Notes: a model not told the origin generated them from the sequence alone. A stretch of 64,000 nucleotides of DNA from Athripsodes cinereus (GCA_947579605.1 OX388317.1:19239384-19303383), one strand, 5' to 3'; shown: positions 36,803-47,366, counted from the stretch's first letter. Made by a program: numbers and translations.

Positions 36803-38099
36803 ATGGGTTTTTCAACAAGGACTTTGTTTTTTAAAACAAAATAAAACAAAAAAATTTGATGAAGATGATTAAAATTTTTATTGAATTACAAAGAGAAAAG
36901 TTTGGCAATTATGCATGAAAAATGATATCTGACAAATGTCCACCACGAGCACGCTGACAGATGTCGATTCTTTCATCAAAGTTTTTAATCACTTTTTGGC
37001 AAAATGGCGGGACTATTTCGCTAATCACATCACGGATTTTGAGTTTTAAGGCTGCAATCGATTCGATTGGCTCCGTATAGACTCTGTCCTTAACATAGCC
37101 CCACAAAAGTTAATCCAGTGGCGTTAAATCACACCATCTGGCTGGCCACTTAACAGCTGAGTTTCGTGAAATCATGCGATCGGGAAATTTGGTTTGCAAT
37201 AAATTGATCGTTTCATTGGCTGTGTGACATGTGGCACCTTCCTGTTGAAACCACATGTCAGTGATATCCACGTCATCAATAATAGGCCAAAATTGAGTTG
37301 TCAACATCTTGCGATAGCGTGATCCATTGACCGTTACCGCATTTCCAGTCTCATCTTCGAAAAAAAAACGGCCCAATCACGCCTCCAGACCACATAGCGC
37401 ACCATACAGTGACACGCTGAGCATGCAACGGCTTCTCAATAATTGCTCTAGGATTTTCAGAAGCCCAAATGCGGCAATTTTGCTTGTTGACGTACCCTAA
37501 CAAGTGAAAATGGGCTTCGTCTGAAAAAATGATTTTTTCAGAAAAACCAGCGGGTTGTTCCTGAATGAATTGAGCGAATCTACGGCGATTTGAATGGTCG
37601 TTCGGCTTCAATTCCTGCACCAGTTGAACCTTGTAAGGCTTCAAAGCCAAATCCTTACGCAAAATTCGCCATGTGGTGGTTTTGGATAACCCCAATTGTC
37701 GAGAACGTCGAGGAATTGACAAATTTGGATCTGCTTCAACACTGTGGCTCACGGCTGCGATGTTTTCAGTTGAACGACCCGGTCGTACACGCGTTGGTGT
37801 TAACACATTTTGTATCGAGCCTGTCGACTCAAATTTAGCGACCAAATTCTTAATAGCGGTCTCAGAAGGACGATTATGTTGTCCGAAAATATCACGAATT
37901 TGACGAAATGTCACTTTAGCAGAACCACCATTTTCATAATGGATTTTAATTATTTTAATGCGATTTTCAAGCGAAATTGAATTCATTGCAACAATTGCCA
38001 ATGCATCCACTACGAATACGTCAAAAAATTAAATGTCAAAACTATCATGTTGCTGGTGTTGCCACAATTAAAAAACAAAGTTCTTGTTGAACAACCCGT
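36803..38099 (-). mobile_element. mariner-type DNA transposon, nearly full length, inactive
   Basis: 1297 bp between TA dinucleotides (36801-36802 and 38100-38101), the target site of Tc1/mariner elements. The ends are inverted repeats of about 28 bp, beginning A(T/C)GGGTT and containing TTCAACAAG and ACTTTGTTTTTTAA, with three or four mismatches. A single transposase gene fills the minus strand (see pseudogene). Near-complete ends and few lesions suggest a fairly recent insertion. Confidence 0.95.
36909..38010 (-). pseudogene. mariner-family transposase, broken
   Basis: About 345 codons across three pieces. The N-terminal DNA-binding part contains KVTFRQIRDIFGQHNRPSE and the QLGLSKTTTWRILRK helix-turn-helix. 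The catalytic core starts with IIFSDEAHF (first Asp), then WFQQEGATCHTAN, then CDLTPLD and LLWGYVKDRVY. Lesions: (1) a run of nine A (37360-37368) shifts the frame after VIGPFFF; (2) the second catalytic position is Glu in QQEGAT where the family has Asp (QQDGA); (3) an in-frame stop at 37110-37112 just after TPLD. The tail ends with GGHLSDIIFHA. The family role is cut-and-paste transposition at TA sites. Spacing to the third Asp suggests a mariner subgroup other than classical DD34D, but I did not assign it. Confidence 0.93.
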
Positions 38100-38149
38100 T
38101 ACATTACTTCAATGGGAAAATTTAAAAAGCTGGTCTCAGATTTTTAATT

Positions 38150-38577
38150 GATAAAGTAGGGATAAGATAAATGTAGGGAAATGTTTTCTTTTGTTGGTGT
38201 AGAGTTGTGAGTGTTCTTGTATTTGATGTTTTTATTTGTTTCCATTTTTTTTCATACTTTTGTAATGTTTATGTTGTTTGTTGTTGGCCTCAATACAGCA
38301 GGGCTACTCTTGACAAAACTAAACACGATCTTCTAGTCTAGTCTTGATCTTGATCATACGACGCACGAAGTGACTATTGGCCAAAAATACACGCAAACCG
38401 ATCGCGCGTTAGCGCTAGCGCGGTGTTTTTGACCATAGTCCCTTCGTGCGTCGTATGATCAAGATCAAGACTAGATTAAGATCGTGTTTAGTTTTGTCAA
38501 GAGTAACCCTGCAGGTGCATTGTACCTAGTAGGACAGCAACATCAACACTTTGTTAAACAATTTTTTTTTATATATA
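38150..38577 (+). mobile_element. LINE 3' UTR remnant split by a MITE
   Basis: T/G-rich DNA ending 'ttggcctcaatacag', then the palindromic MITE 38300-38510, then 'aggtgcattgtacctagtag' and 'gacagcaacatcaacac'. The last part matches the tail near 27945-27970, so the MITE jumped into this 3' UTR. Confidence 0.5.
38300..38510. mobile_element. 211-bp palindromic MITE
   Basis: Arms of about 80 bp begin AGGG(C/T)TACTCTTGAC and contain AAACTAAACACGATCTT and 'cttgatcttgatcatacgac'. The centre is GC-rich with overlapping palindromes (cgcgcgttagcgctagcgcg). It has no coding capacity. A solo end lies in a GST B intron (21519-21540). Confidence 0.9.
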
Positions 38578-38746
38578 TAAAAAAGATATATCTGGGTTTT
38601 GAAATAAACCCAAATACAACCTTATACACCTTTCACAGTAAGCTAAAAGCTTGTGTCGTGAAAGGGGAGTTTGCCGGTACCAGGGATCGAACCACGGACC
38701 CCTTGTTCACGAGGCCGAGACTCTACCTCCAGGCTATCACGAACAA
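38578..38746 (-). mobile_element. tRNA-derived SINE family 1, near full length
   Basis: 'gatatatctgggttttg', 'aacccaaatacaaccttata', 'gtgtcgtgaaaggggag', then the inverted B box GGGATCGAACC and 'gactctacctccaggcta'. Confidence 0.8.
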
Positions 38747-38973
38747 TTAATGTGATAATGTATTTTTCTCAAAAACCTATGTGTTAATATTTTTTTATCA
38801 ATAAAGGAATTTGAAGAGAAAGAAAAATAAAAATCAATATAGTGGAAAAACATTTGTGTATAATTTCGACATGGCCGAAACACTGGCACAGTGAATAATA
38901 CATGCAGGGAAATTTTATCTAAATAAAGAGAGACCTACCCAACACACTGATATCTCAGAAACCGTAGACTCCT

Positions 38974-39210
38974 GAGGTCTGAGTCAATAACACACTTTCG
39001 CGTCACGTTCCCGCTCCGTTAGTGTTCGGGTGCAGACGATGTTGCGCCAAAGTGTTACTGCTGAAGCCAAACTGTTTAGGACTACCCTGCAATTTTCGTA
39101 ACTATTGTGTATCTTAGCAACGAAATTGACACTTGCTTGCAACTTCGTCTATACTCGAACGCTAACGGAGCGGGAACGTGACGCGAAAGTGTGTTATTGA
39201 CTCAGGCCTC
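38974..39210. mobile_element. 237-bp MITE with 66-bp terminal inverted repeats
   Basis: Both ends read GAGG(C/T)CTGAGTCAATAA, then CACACTTTCGCGTCACG, TTCCCGCTCCGTTAG and a cagacga/tagacga end, with few mismatches. The interior has no frame. Confidence 0.9.
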
Positions 39211-39263
39211 TGTTAATTATCCGCTCTTTCAAACCAAAATTGTTTTCACGCTTGGGCCATTGG

Positions 39264-39376
39264 GTAGGTCTGGGGGCCTTAAATGGCCACATTGGGCAAT
39301 TCCTCTACAATTCATATTTGGTGAAATGTTACCGTTAAATCGTTTTACAATTCCTATTATGCCTTTTTAGCCCCCT
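39264..39376. mobile_element. MITE family M1 copy
   Basis: 'gggggccttaaatggccac', 'caattcatatttggtgaaat', ending 'cctttttagcccccttg'. Same interior as the copy at 10955-11083, with a small deletion before the right end. Confidence 0.7.
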
Positions 39377-40240
39377 TGAACGGCCGACGGGCTAAATTCT
39401 CCGTCGTAGGAATATTTAATACTCTCTCAGTATCAAAATGGCACGATTTCCTCCAACCAACCGAAATGTTTTTCTATTATATGTATTATAATTTGTTTGA
39501 ATCTTAGTACTAAATTAATGAGTGTAAAAATAAAATAAAGCGTGTTTTAAATTGTAATAAATAATATGAAGAACTGTTAAGTCTTGTTTATTTTTCCACG
39601 CTGAAAAGTCTCGGTAAATTCAACTTATGTAAATAAAATTATATTCTAACCGAAAGCTTTAATTAAAATTATGACGAATTTATTTTCCACGGTTAAAAAA
39701 AAATACAAAACCACAAGATGTCTTCATTATAAAATATTACCCCGGCGAGGATATTTTTTATTTTATTATACCTTTTAATTTATTTTTCAACATGTTAATT
39801 TGATTTTATAAAAATAATAATTCCAAGAAAAGGGAAGAATTAAAAATACATTAACGATACATTTTTGCAACTTTAACTCTTTCACTTTGGTGCCTTGTAT
39901 TATTTTAAGAAAATTATGTCAAGTTGAAATAATAATATTTTGTTTTATATTATTATGGTTTTCAGTAGATAATGAAACACTACGTTAAACTATATAAACT
40001 TTGAAAAAGGTATTAGGCCATTTATGATAATTTACAAGCCTTGCCAATTTTTTATAGTTTACTTATTTTTTTTTCTGTAATATTTATCATTTTTGGTGAG
40101 ATGAGTCCATGTATATAATGTGAATTCTTATTTATGAAATAGTATTTATAATTTGCTGTATATATGGTATAATATAATTTGCTGTTTTGAGGTATTGTTT
40201 ATAATTGAATAAATAAATTGAATTGAATATATACAACCAT
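39377..40240. other. AT-rich DNA, nothing recognised
   Basis: No supported feature. Confidence 0.45.
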
Positions 40241-40560
40241 TTGACCTTAATTTGCGATTTTTTAACTAATTGACCATTTGTTTTTTCTGTTTGACATTAT
40301 TTAATATTTATATCATTACAATTTTAAAATAATTTTTTTGAAATCAATTTCTTGACCAAATTTCTTTTTTAATTTTTTTTAAATTGAGTCAGCGTTGTTC
40401 TTTTATTTAATTGTACTCTTGTTTTGTGTCTAATTAATTATATTGTGTCTTTTTTAAAAGAAAAATACTTTTTGTATGCATGTATTGTATGTATACTAAA
40501 TTTTTTACATGTAAAAGGCTTCGGCCGTGAACATCTGAATAAATAAATACTATTCGACCA
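40241..40560 (+). mobile_element. LINE 3' UTR-like tail
   Basis: T-rich sequence ends 'acatgtaaaaggcttcggcc', 'gtgaacatctgaataaataa' and an ATAAATA tail. Inverted relatives are at 43085-43340, 57120-57400 and 60775-61200. A second short version of the end ('acatgtaaaaggcatacgcc', 'gcaaaataaagt') is at 40875-40915. Confidence 0.45.
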
Positions 40561-40870
40561 AATATAAATATTATGGATTGTATGTCCATTCAGTTTCCAT
40601 CATACTTTCTTCCTGGACACTCCTCCACCAGGAGTTGGATTGTTTAAGACTAAGCCCAACAGTCGCATTCCGGAGACCCCCTCTTACTCCATTTCCACAT
40701 TAGGTAGTTGCAGCAGTCTTGACCCGTGCGAATTCGGTTTTGTTGGATTCAGACTTTTCGGGGGTAGATTGTAACCCGGGACTCTGATAATAGGGTCGTC
40801 GATGATGTTCATATTTATTAGCGAGTCTAGGTTGTTTCATCTTTCTCTCCAAAATCTATTTTACTACCCT
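40561..40870. other. Less AT-rich segment of unknown nature
   Basis: No open frame or motif that I recognise. It is bounded by the two LINE-tail-like ends, so it may be internal retrotransposon sequence. Confidence 0.3.
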
Positions 40871-41342
40871 GTGACATGTAAAAGGCATACGCCGTAGGTG
40901 CAAAATAAAGTTAAAATGTTGAAGATCAATTCTCTGCTTCGTGGAGTAAATGAAGTTTTTTAATATTATCTTGTAGGTAGGTGCTCAACTTCAAATTGTC
41001 ACTAAAGCCGATATCTATGTATTTCTATGACTAAATATATATATGTTATAACCTAAAAAGTAGGTACCTACTTATTAAAGTAGAAAATGTGTTATAAGTG
41101 ATATAATAATATAATTATATTGAGAATAACGGCAGTGCTGAAATGGTATTGTTTGCTTATACAAGACGTCTATGGCAGTGTTATTAAGTAGGTAAATATA
41201 TTTACATGTCTTGCAGAATTGTCCCAGGGGTGCAAAGATGAACAATAAACTAATAACAAAATAAAAAGAAATGACAGAGAACATAGTGTGTATATTAGAG
41301 CCTGTAAAAATTTTCGTTATTTTGATGAATCGCTGTAGAACT

Positions 41343-41436
41343 GGGAATGTCATGGGAAGAGGTAACGCAATTGACGCAGAGTCGCTCTGAATGGAGGAGA
41401 CTGGTTTTTGCCATGTGTACCCGAGAGGAGCGTTGA
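41343..41436 (+). pseudogene. Short retrotransposon ORF2 tail
   Basis: The VMGRGNAID/WRRLVFAM-like nucleotide segment is closely similar to 13905-14000, and ends GATGATGATG. Confidence 0.65.
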
Positions 41437-41816
41437 GGGTGATGATGATGCTGTTGAAATGACGTGGAAGAAATTGAGGTTTTTGAGATTTTTCAAATGG
41501 TCGCTTTATTTAGATTTTCTTATAATCCTCTACATTTTTGGTTGCAATTCAGTTAACCAACACTTGAAGGATTATGTGATGACTTGAAATTTCATTCATC
41601 GTTTTGATGTTTTTTCTCAGAAAAATCATAAAATAAGTAATCTCGTTATAGAGGAAATAGATTTCCATTTTATTATAAGACTCTTATTTTTATAAGGAAA
41701 TGAGAATAAATTACAATTTAATATATTTTTTTTATTTATTTAAATTTAATCAAATTAAAACATCAGACTATACACGGAGATCGTGGCACTAAATATTGAC
41801 GGTTTAAATTACAAAT

Positions 41817-41965
41817 AGGTACTGCAGTTCACTGAGTCGGTGTTTAAGAAGTAGAATTCCATTCTTAAATTAAAAACAAATATTTTTCTACTGTACTCGT
41901 ACTGCTTTTTATTAAGAGAGAAACGTCTTTCGTCTTACAAGGAAATTGAATCTCCTTTGAGATAG
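41817..41965. repeat. Repeat with hairpin-GAAA motif
   Basis: 'cactgagtcggtgtttaag', then 'gtagaattccat', ending 'gagagaaacgtctttcgtct' and 'tacaaggaaattg'. Related to about 690-800 and 63380-63465. Confidence 0.45.
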
Positions 41966-42450
41966 TTGAAAAAACATTTGCTTTGTTTCACCAGTAAATA
42001 AGATATCAACCCTTTCGTAATGCCAGCTGATGAAAAGATTAACTGTGTTAAATAAATACTAACATGCACACAAACGTACACAAATGTTTCAATATTATAT
42101 TACTTAGATGATGCACATGTCATTTCTAAAACAAAAACAACTTGGTTACAATACTTAATGCTTACAATGTCTCTGTTTCACATGCATTATTGCTTTATAT
42201 GATAAGATGAAGAGAAGAGATGGAATTCATAGTAAGTTTTACTTTGTGACAACCATGCTATTTTCAGCATACATTGCAGAGTGAAAGACTAGATTGGTGT
42301 CTGTTATTACAATAATATACCTACCTATATTAGTGATGTGCCGTATATTTGTATCAGCAAGTCTTTAGATAATATGCGCTTATTAAGCATAACGTATGCC
42401 CCCTGGTGGTACACTCCACGAACTCTTTTGACAGTTTCAGTTTCATGTGA
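41966..42450. other. AT-rich DNA, nothing recognised
   Basis: No supported feature. Confidence 0.45.
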
Positions 42451-42457
42451 ATTTCAG

Positions 42458-42612
42458 ACCCCGTAGACAAACCGCACTTGACGATCGACTACAAACGAAT
42501 TTTCGACAATAATCGCAACAATAACGCATACATAATTACACGGTACATTGTAGGTAGATTGTCGAAAAGTTCGCCAGTAGTCGATCCCAAGAGGCGGTTT
42601 GTCTACGGCCCC
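42458..42612. mobile_element. 155-bp MITE
   Basis: Inverted ends CCGTAGACAAACCGC at both sides, flanked by CCC/GGG. The arms continue through GATCGACTAC and TTTCGACAAT with small gaps (about 60 bp each). Confidence 0.85.
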
Positions 42613-42844
42613 TGGTAAATTTTGTTATTTAATTGCAATTCAACATAAAATTATGTGTTTTCGTATACTTGTTATGATTATAGCTATAAACATTATTGTG
42701 TAGGTACATAACTTTTGCTTTAAAAAAATAATTAAAGAGAAAACGGTTTAAATTATAGATTTGAGAGAATCTACGTTTTGTTAAAGCCCTTATTTTATTT
42801 TTTGACATACATTGTAATATCTGTTTATTTATACGATCGCACTG

Positions 42845-42892
42845 ACTCCCGAAAAATGGGGTAACCAGTGAACCAACTGCGTGTAATGAACT
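42845..42892 (+). repeat. R1 repeat fragment
   Basis: 'atggggtaaccagtgaacca' followed by 'actgcgtgtaatgaac'. Confidence 0.4.
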
Positions 42893-42904
42893 TATTGGTT
42901 TTTG

Positions 42905-43075
42905 TGTAATTAAATAGTTTCAAGTTTTATTAATAAATAATAGGAACCTGGTTTCGACTTACAAGTCATTGTCGAACTATTACATTAAAACTTAAAACAG
43001 TTCGTTTGTTTGCATAAATAAATATTATATGGAGTTTTACAAAATAAACCTCAACTCAATCAATAACTTGTAATG
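42905..43075 (-). repeat. Hairpin-GAAAC repeat arm
   Basis: The minus strand reads GACTT-GT-AAGTC, then GAAACCAGG and an AATAAAACTT-type arm. Related to 7264-7490 and 44384-44510. Confidence 0.5.
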
Positions 43076-43084
43076 AAGAAAAAA

Positions 43085-43340
43085 CGATTTGCAATTTATT
43101 TATTTTTAAACACAACATACAGCAATTGCCTTTACAAGTATACAGATAAACTTTATAACAAAACACAATCATTCAACACATGTACGAAAATATAAAAACA
43201 GACGAAACTAACTCCAGTTAAAGTCAGAAAATAAAAATGAAAATTTAAATACAGATACAATAAATTCATTAAAAGACAAATTTTAGTCACTAGTCAAGAT
43301 ATTAAAAAAAAAATTGTAATAATAATTTTAGAACTGCACA
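43085..43340 (-). mobile_element. LINE 3' UTR-like tail, inverted
   Basis: 'tttatttatttttaaacac', 'gcctttacaagtatacag' and 'gtcaagatattaaaaaaaaa' are shared with 57120-57400. Confidence 0.4.
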
Positions 43341-43420
43341 AAAATACATGAACATGGGAAAATCCACTAGGTCTGATCTGAATGAAGCGATTCTATTATT
43401 TTAAACTTATATTCTTACAG

Positions 43421-43483
43421 AGATGTGCCAAATACGTCTACAACATCCGCATATTTGTTTCCAAGACGCTATTGACCACTATT
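43421..43483 (+). CDS. Candidate 63-bp internal exon
   Basis: A strong acceptor (acttatattcttacag|) and a consensus donor (|gtaagt) bound 63 bp that stay open in two of three phases. Phase 1, which fits the signal-peptide exon at 35543, gives MCQIRLQHPHICFQDAIDHY with two cysteines. Phase 0 gives RCAKYVYNIRIFVSKTLLTT, which would splice in frame to the candidate last exon at 45576. The protein family is not recognised. Either reading could be chance; the splice sites are better than most random pairs. Confidence 0.3.
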
Positions 43484-43793
43484 GTAAGTATTTTCACCAT
43501 TAACAGTTATTTTTTGTCCTCCTTCAAGTCAAGGTGTAATGTGACATTTCAGAACATTTCTAAGAGCCATATTAATACTTAATAAAATTCGGCTTTTTAT
43601 CACTATTTTTTGTAGGGGGAATCACCACAAAATTCTATAGTCAGATATCGTTACCTTTTATAGGCGTGTTCGAATTCGCATTAAAATCAAAACTACTGCA
43701 AATGTTGGTAGTCTCACTAAGCTGGAAAAATATTGTGCCTTTGAGATCGTGAAATATTTCTTACTCGACAACGGAGGGGGGAGATTTGTAGGA

Positions 43794-43961
43794 ATTCGAA
43801 AAAGTGAGTGTTTTTTTTTTAATTGTGTAGCAAAATTTTGAAACACAGATATTTGGAAAAGTGGCAGTGTTTTTTTTTTATTAAATTGTGAAGCAAAATT
43901 CTGAAGCACAGAAATTCGAAAAAGGGGGTGTAGTTTTTTTGAAATTGTGAAGCAAAAATTG
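43794..43961. repeat. Imperfect tandem repeat, about 62-bp period, nearly three units
   Basis: Units run 'cgaaaaagtgagtg', a T-run, 'aattgtg.agcaaaatt.tgaa.cacaga'. Divergence is moderate. The minus-strand frames over it are by-products of the repeat. Confidence 0.75.
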
Positions 43962-44383
43962 TGTAACGCTGATATGTATCTCTCAAATTCGTATCAAATC
44001 GAAAATTTGACAACGAACACAGAACGGGGGTTAATATTGATAAATTTGGGAAGTTCTTAAATTTTTATACCTTATCGAGTAAATGGTAACTTTTTTACTA
44101 TTCATTTTCACATCACTCATTATATACTATTGTGTGAATAGGTAAGGCACTATCTAGTTATAATATATGTATATCTAAATGTTGTTATACAGAAGTATAT
44201 ATATGAGTACAGGGTAGGCACTAGGTGAATGGATTTAACATTAGGATGTGTGTTCATATGGACATGATCTCTATGGAGGATTTGCGCCATAGTTTTTAAA
44301 TTAAATGAAATGATAATTACTGTATTGATTTAATTGGCGTTTATTTTGTAAAATTACATATTAATTGATGGTTATAAACATGA
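43962..44383. other. AT-rich DNA, nothing recognised
   Basis: No supported feature. Confidence 0.45.
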
Positions 44384-44510
44384 ATTGTTTAAGTTTTACT
44401 ATTTTTAATTTACTTTTAGTATCCTGGTTTCGACTTCGACAAAGTCACTGATGAAAAAGAGTTTTTAAAATAGCGGAGTTTTTAAAATAGTAAAACACAA
44501 ACAATTTAGG
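44384..44510. repeat. Fold-back repeat with hairpin-GAAACC
   Basis: The arms 'aattgtttaagttttactat' and (inverted) 'aaaatagtaaaacacaaaca' flank a minus-strand GACTT-TGTCG-AAGTC hairpin followed by GAAACC. Confidence 0.5.
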
Positions 44511-45508
44511 GTTTTTATCCATAAAAAAGAGAATCATCATCTTATTTATAAAATTATTTAGAAACTACTCCGATCTATCCATAACCTTCTTTTTGATATA
44601 CATCAAGGCAGCAAGACTTTTTTTTAGTTTTATTGTACAAGCATACTTCATAAACTCTAGAAGAGTTACGTAACCGGAAACGATTCAGGAAAATAAATAA
44701 AAATATGCATCAACTATCAACAAAAGTAACCCATTGAATGATGGAAGTCATTTCAAATGTTTTTTTTATGATTCAACTCTATGAATAAAACGAAAAAATA
44801 AATTAAACTAAAATAAACTTTATTGCACCTTAAAATATTGAAGTTTGTAAACAAGAAAAACTGAATTACTATTAAAGAAATACTTAAATAATTAGTCCTT
44901 AATACTAATGAATTATTGTTTTTGATACAGGAACAGTTTTATATAGAAAAAAAACGTCCGGTTTTTTATAAGGTGTATGTATTCCTACAAGTAATTGTAG
45001 GTACTTTATTTGAAATAGAAGATGACAAAATCAAATTTTAAAAGATGCAAATCGTGCTGGCTAAAATATTACATAATTATTCACAACGTAAATTAAAGCG
45101 GCGGAAATGAGTACATAATTACAAAGACATGACATTTGGTTTACACAGATAGCACGTACTATTTTTGTTTTGTGTATATTGTTGTTATTACTATTTGTCT
45201 GTATGTGTATTCTTGATAGTAGTAGTGATACACATAACAATGTAATAATACAATATAATAATATTGTATGTATTGTAGTGGTAGAACACACATATACATA
45301 CAAAGATAGACACATAGGACAATAATAATAATAATAATATAGGATAATAATGGTGTCTGTATCTGACAGTACCACTACTTACAACTTACCAAGTATTTAT
45401 TGTTGTGGAAAACAACAGTTCTGGTTCGCCTATACATACATACATACGAACGTATCTAGATACTAGAAATAATACACTTAACATATACAGTTTATATACA
45501 TGTATTGT
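44511..45508. other. AT-rich DNA, nothing recognised
   Basis: ATA/TATTA-type simple sequence near 45230-45340; no gene. Confidence 0.45.
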
Positions 45509-45518
45509 TATAATAATG

Positions 45519-45541
45519 TGTGTGTGTGTGTGTGTGTGTGT
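45519..45541. repeat. (TG)n microsatellite
   Basis: Uninterrupted TG dinucleotides, about 11 units. Confidence 0.85.
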
Positions 45542-45575
45542 ACTTTACACTGCAAATTTGTGTATGTGTTCATAG

Positions 45576-45698
45576 CTGAAAAGGCTAGAAACAAAAGCAA
45601 CGAAATTGGATATTAGAAGGCAATGGCAAAAATATTACTGCGACCATCAAAATTCACTTATGAATAAAGTGGATGACTGGAAGAAATCGCATATGTAA
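45576..45698 (+). CDS. Candidate 3'-terminal coding exon
   Basis: After an acceptor-like 'gtatgtgttcatag|' the frame runs 40 codons, LKRLETKATKLDIRRQWQKY ... DDWKKSHM, to a stop at 45696-45698. A canonical AATAAA follows at 45719-45724. The charged, mixed composition looks more like protein than random AT-rich sequence. In phase 0 it joins the exon candidate at 43421-43483 without a frame change. Not recognised; it might instead be an old retrotransposon ORF tail. Confidence 0.35.
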   Translation: MKRLETKATKLDIRRQWQKYYCDHQNSLMNKVDDWKKSHM

Positions 45699-45860
45699 TA
45701 GCCCCGCCCTTAAATGCTAATAAAGTTTTAATTGTTACAATCGGGCATCTCGATTGGAGAACCACGTTTTTAAAATGTAACATTGTGCAAATGTAATCAG
45801 AAGAAGTGAGAAAGGTGTCCCAATGCTTACGAACTATAATATTATTATTTTTATTTCAAG

Positions 45861-45947
45861 GTCCACCAATCAAGGAACACTTAATGCAAACTTTAGACGT
45901 CGTGACGATGAGAATGGTGGAATTGGTTAGTGTTTTCAGTGGACATT
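45861..45947 (+). CDS. Alternative candidate exon, 87 bp
   Basis: Acceptor 'ttatttttatttcaag|', donor '|gtaagg' at 45948. In phase 1 it is open (CPPIKEHLMQTLDVV ... VSVFSGH) and matches the phase of the exons at 35543 and 43421. In phase 2 it reads STNQGTLNANFRRRDDENGG, with another donor (G|GTTAGT) at 45925/45926. It lies beyond the AATAAA of the previous candidate, so the two are alternatives or belong to different genes. Weak evidence. Confidence 0.2.
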
Positions 45948-45989
45948 GTAAGGGATCACTTGGACCATCCTAGAGCTAATTTATATGCG

Positions 45990-47360
45990 TTGAGACTCCT
46001 TTGTCACTTCTTCCTGTTAGATTTTACACTATGCTTTACGTGCTATGTACCTACTGTATATAAAAGATAGACTCATTGTCTCAAAGCGTACCTAAATTGT
46101 TTGATAAATGCGCCAATTTTTTGAATACCCAGAAATGCACATTTTAAACGTACAAACTTGTAAAGTGTCTTATAAGAGGTAGGCATTTGAAAAACATCAC
46201 GTGTTAGGACATTTAATTATTATTATTCTAAAAATATCATCTTGCTCTGAGACCATAACAGCTTTTGGCCAAGGTGATCTCAGCAGGAAAAAAAACCTTC
46301 CATTCATCGATGAGATGAATGATTCTTCTCGAATGTCTTAATTAAAATTAAAATTACATATTTGTCACGTATTTGTCCGCTGGCTAAACATACGTATAAT
46401 GGGAAATGTTCTGACGGTATGAGAAAATGAATTAGATAATATTTTTAATACGTTATTTTTTGTGAATCAAATGTAATTAAAAATTTAAAATATCAGTTGA
46501 TATAATGCCGCCACACTTCTTATCACAATGTAACTAAAGAAATATAAAATCTAGTAGGTACATACGTGCCCATAATGACGTAACATTATGGTTACTCCTG
46601 ATGATACGCAAACTCAATCGCAATTGTCAAATATTGTCATGAAACAGTTTTGAAACTAAGTGTGTACATAATTCGGAAAAAATCTAGATATTATATGAAA
46701 TTTCAGCAAAAAGTTACACATATTACGGAGTGCTTATACTTTGCAATTATAAAATAAGAAATTATGTGTTTTTATGTACATGTATTGTATGAATTTGGGT
46801 GAAGACTCGATAATCAAGTTATGTTAGTTACTACATGATCACCTTTAACATGAAAAAGAATGTAGCAATTTGAGAAAAAAAATTAATAACATTCTTAATT
46901 CATTAATATCATTCAGATATAAAAAAAAACTGACGCGACTTTAATGAAGAAAAATATTTTTGATAAATTTCTCCTGACAATTTTGATACATGTTACTGTC
47001 AGTACTACAAATTTCAAAACACTGATTTCACATACATACATACCTACATTATAATATATGTGAAGTATTAAATGGGAGAAAAGGGAAAGACAAAATGTTT
47101 CTGAAATGGCAGAGGAAATATTGAAAAACAATGGTTTTTTATAATAGGTACAATATAGAAGGAACAATTCAGAATAAAGTATGTGGATTGTGGGTACTTA
47201 CTATTAGGTAAGTACCAAAATACTGATGTAAAGATTATGCCAACCTGTGATTTTAAAAACAATACCATACAAAAAGTAACAGTCAATAAAAATATTTATA
47301 TTTTTAATGAGTGTTATATTTTATGTTTACATCAGGTGAGATGACGTCACTATTATTATG
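45990..47360. other. AT-rich DNA, nothing recognised
   Basis: No supported feature. Confidence 0.45.
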
Positions 47361-47366
47361 ACATTT

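Noticed and set aside
36543..36803. Plus-strand frame of 86 codons upstream of the mariner element
   Set aside because: No motif; ends at the transposon boundary; composition is that of AT-rich background. It could hold old exon material but nothing supports that.
37590..37903. Plus-strand frames over the transposase
   Set aside because: Antisense shadows of the mariner transposase gene.
43658..44013. Two Phe/Lys-rich minus-strand frames
   Set aside because: Generated by the imperfect tandem repeat and its T-runs.
45061..45375. Minus-strand frame of 104 codons rich in Tyr, Ile and Leu
   Set aside because: Derived from TAATAA/TACATA simple sequence; no domain and no splice support.
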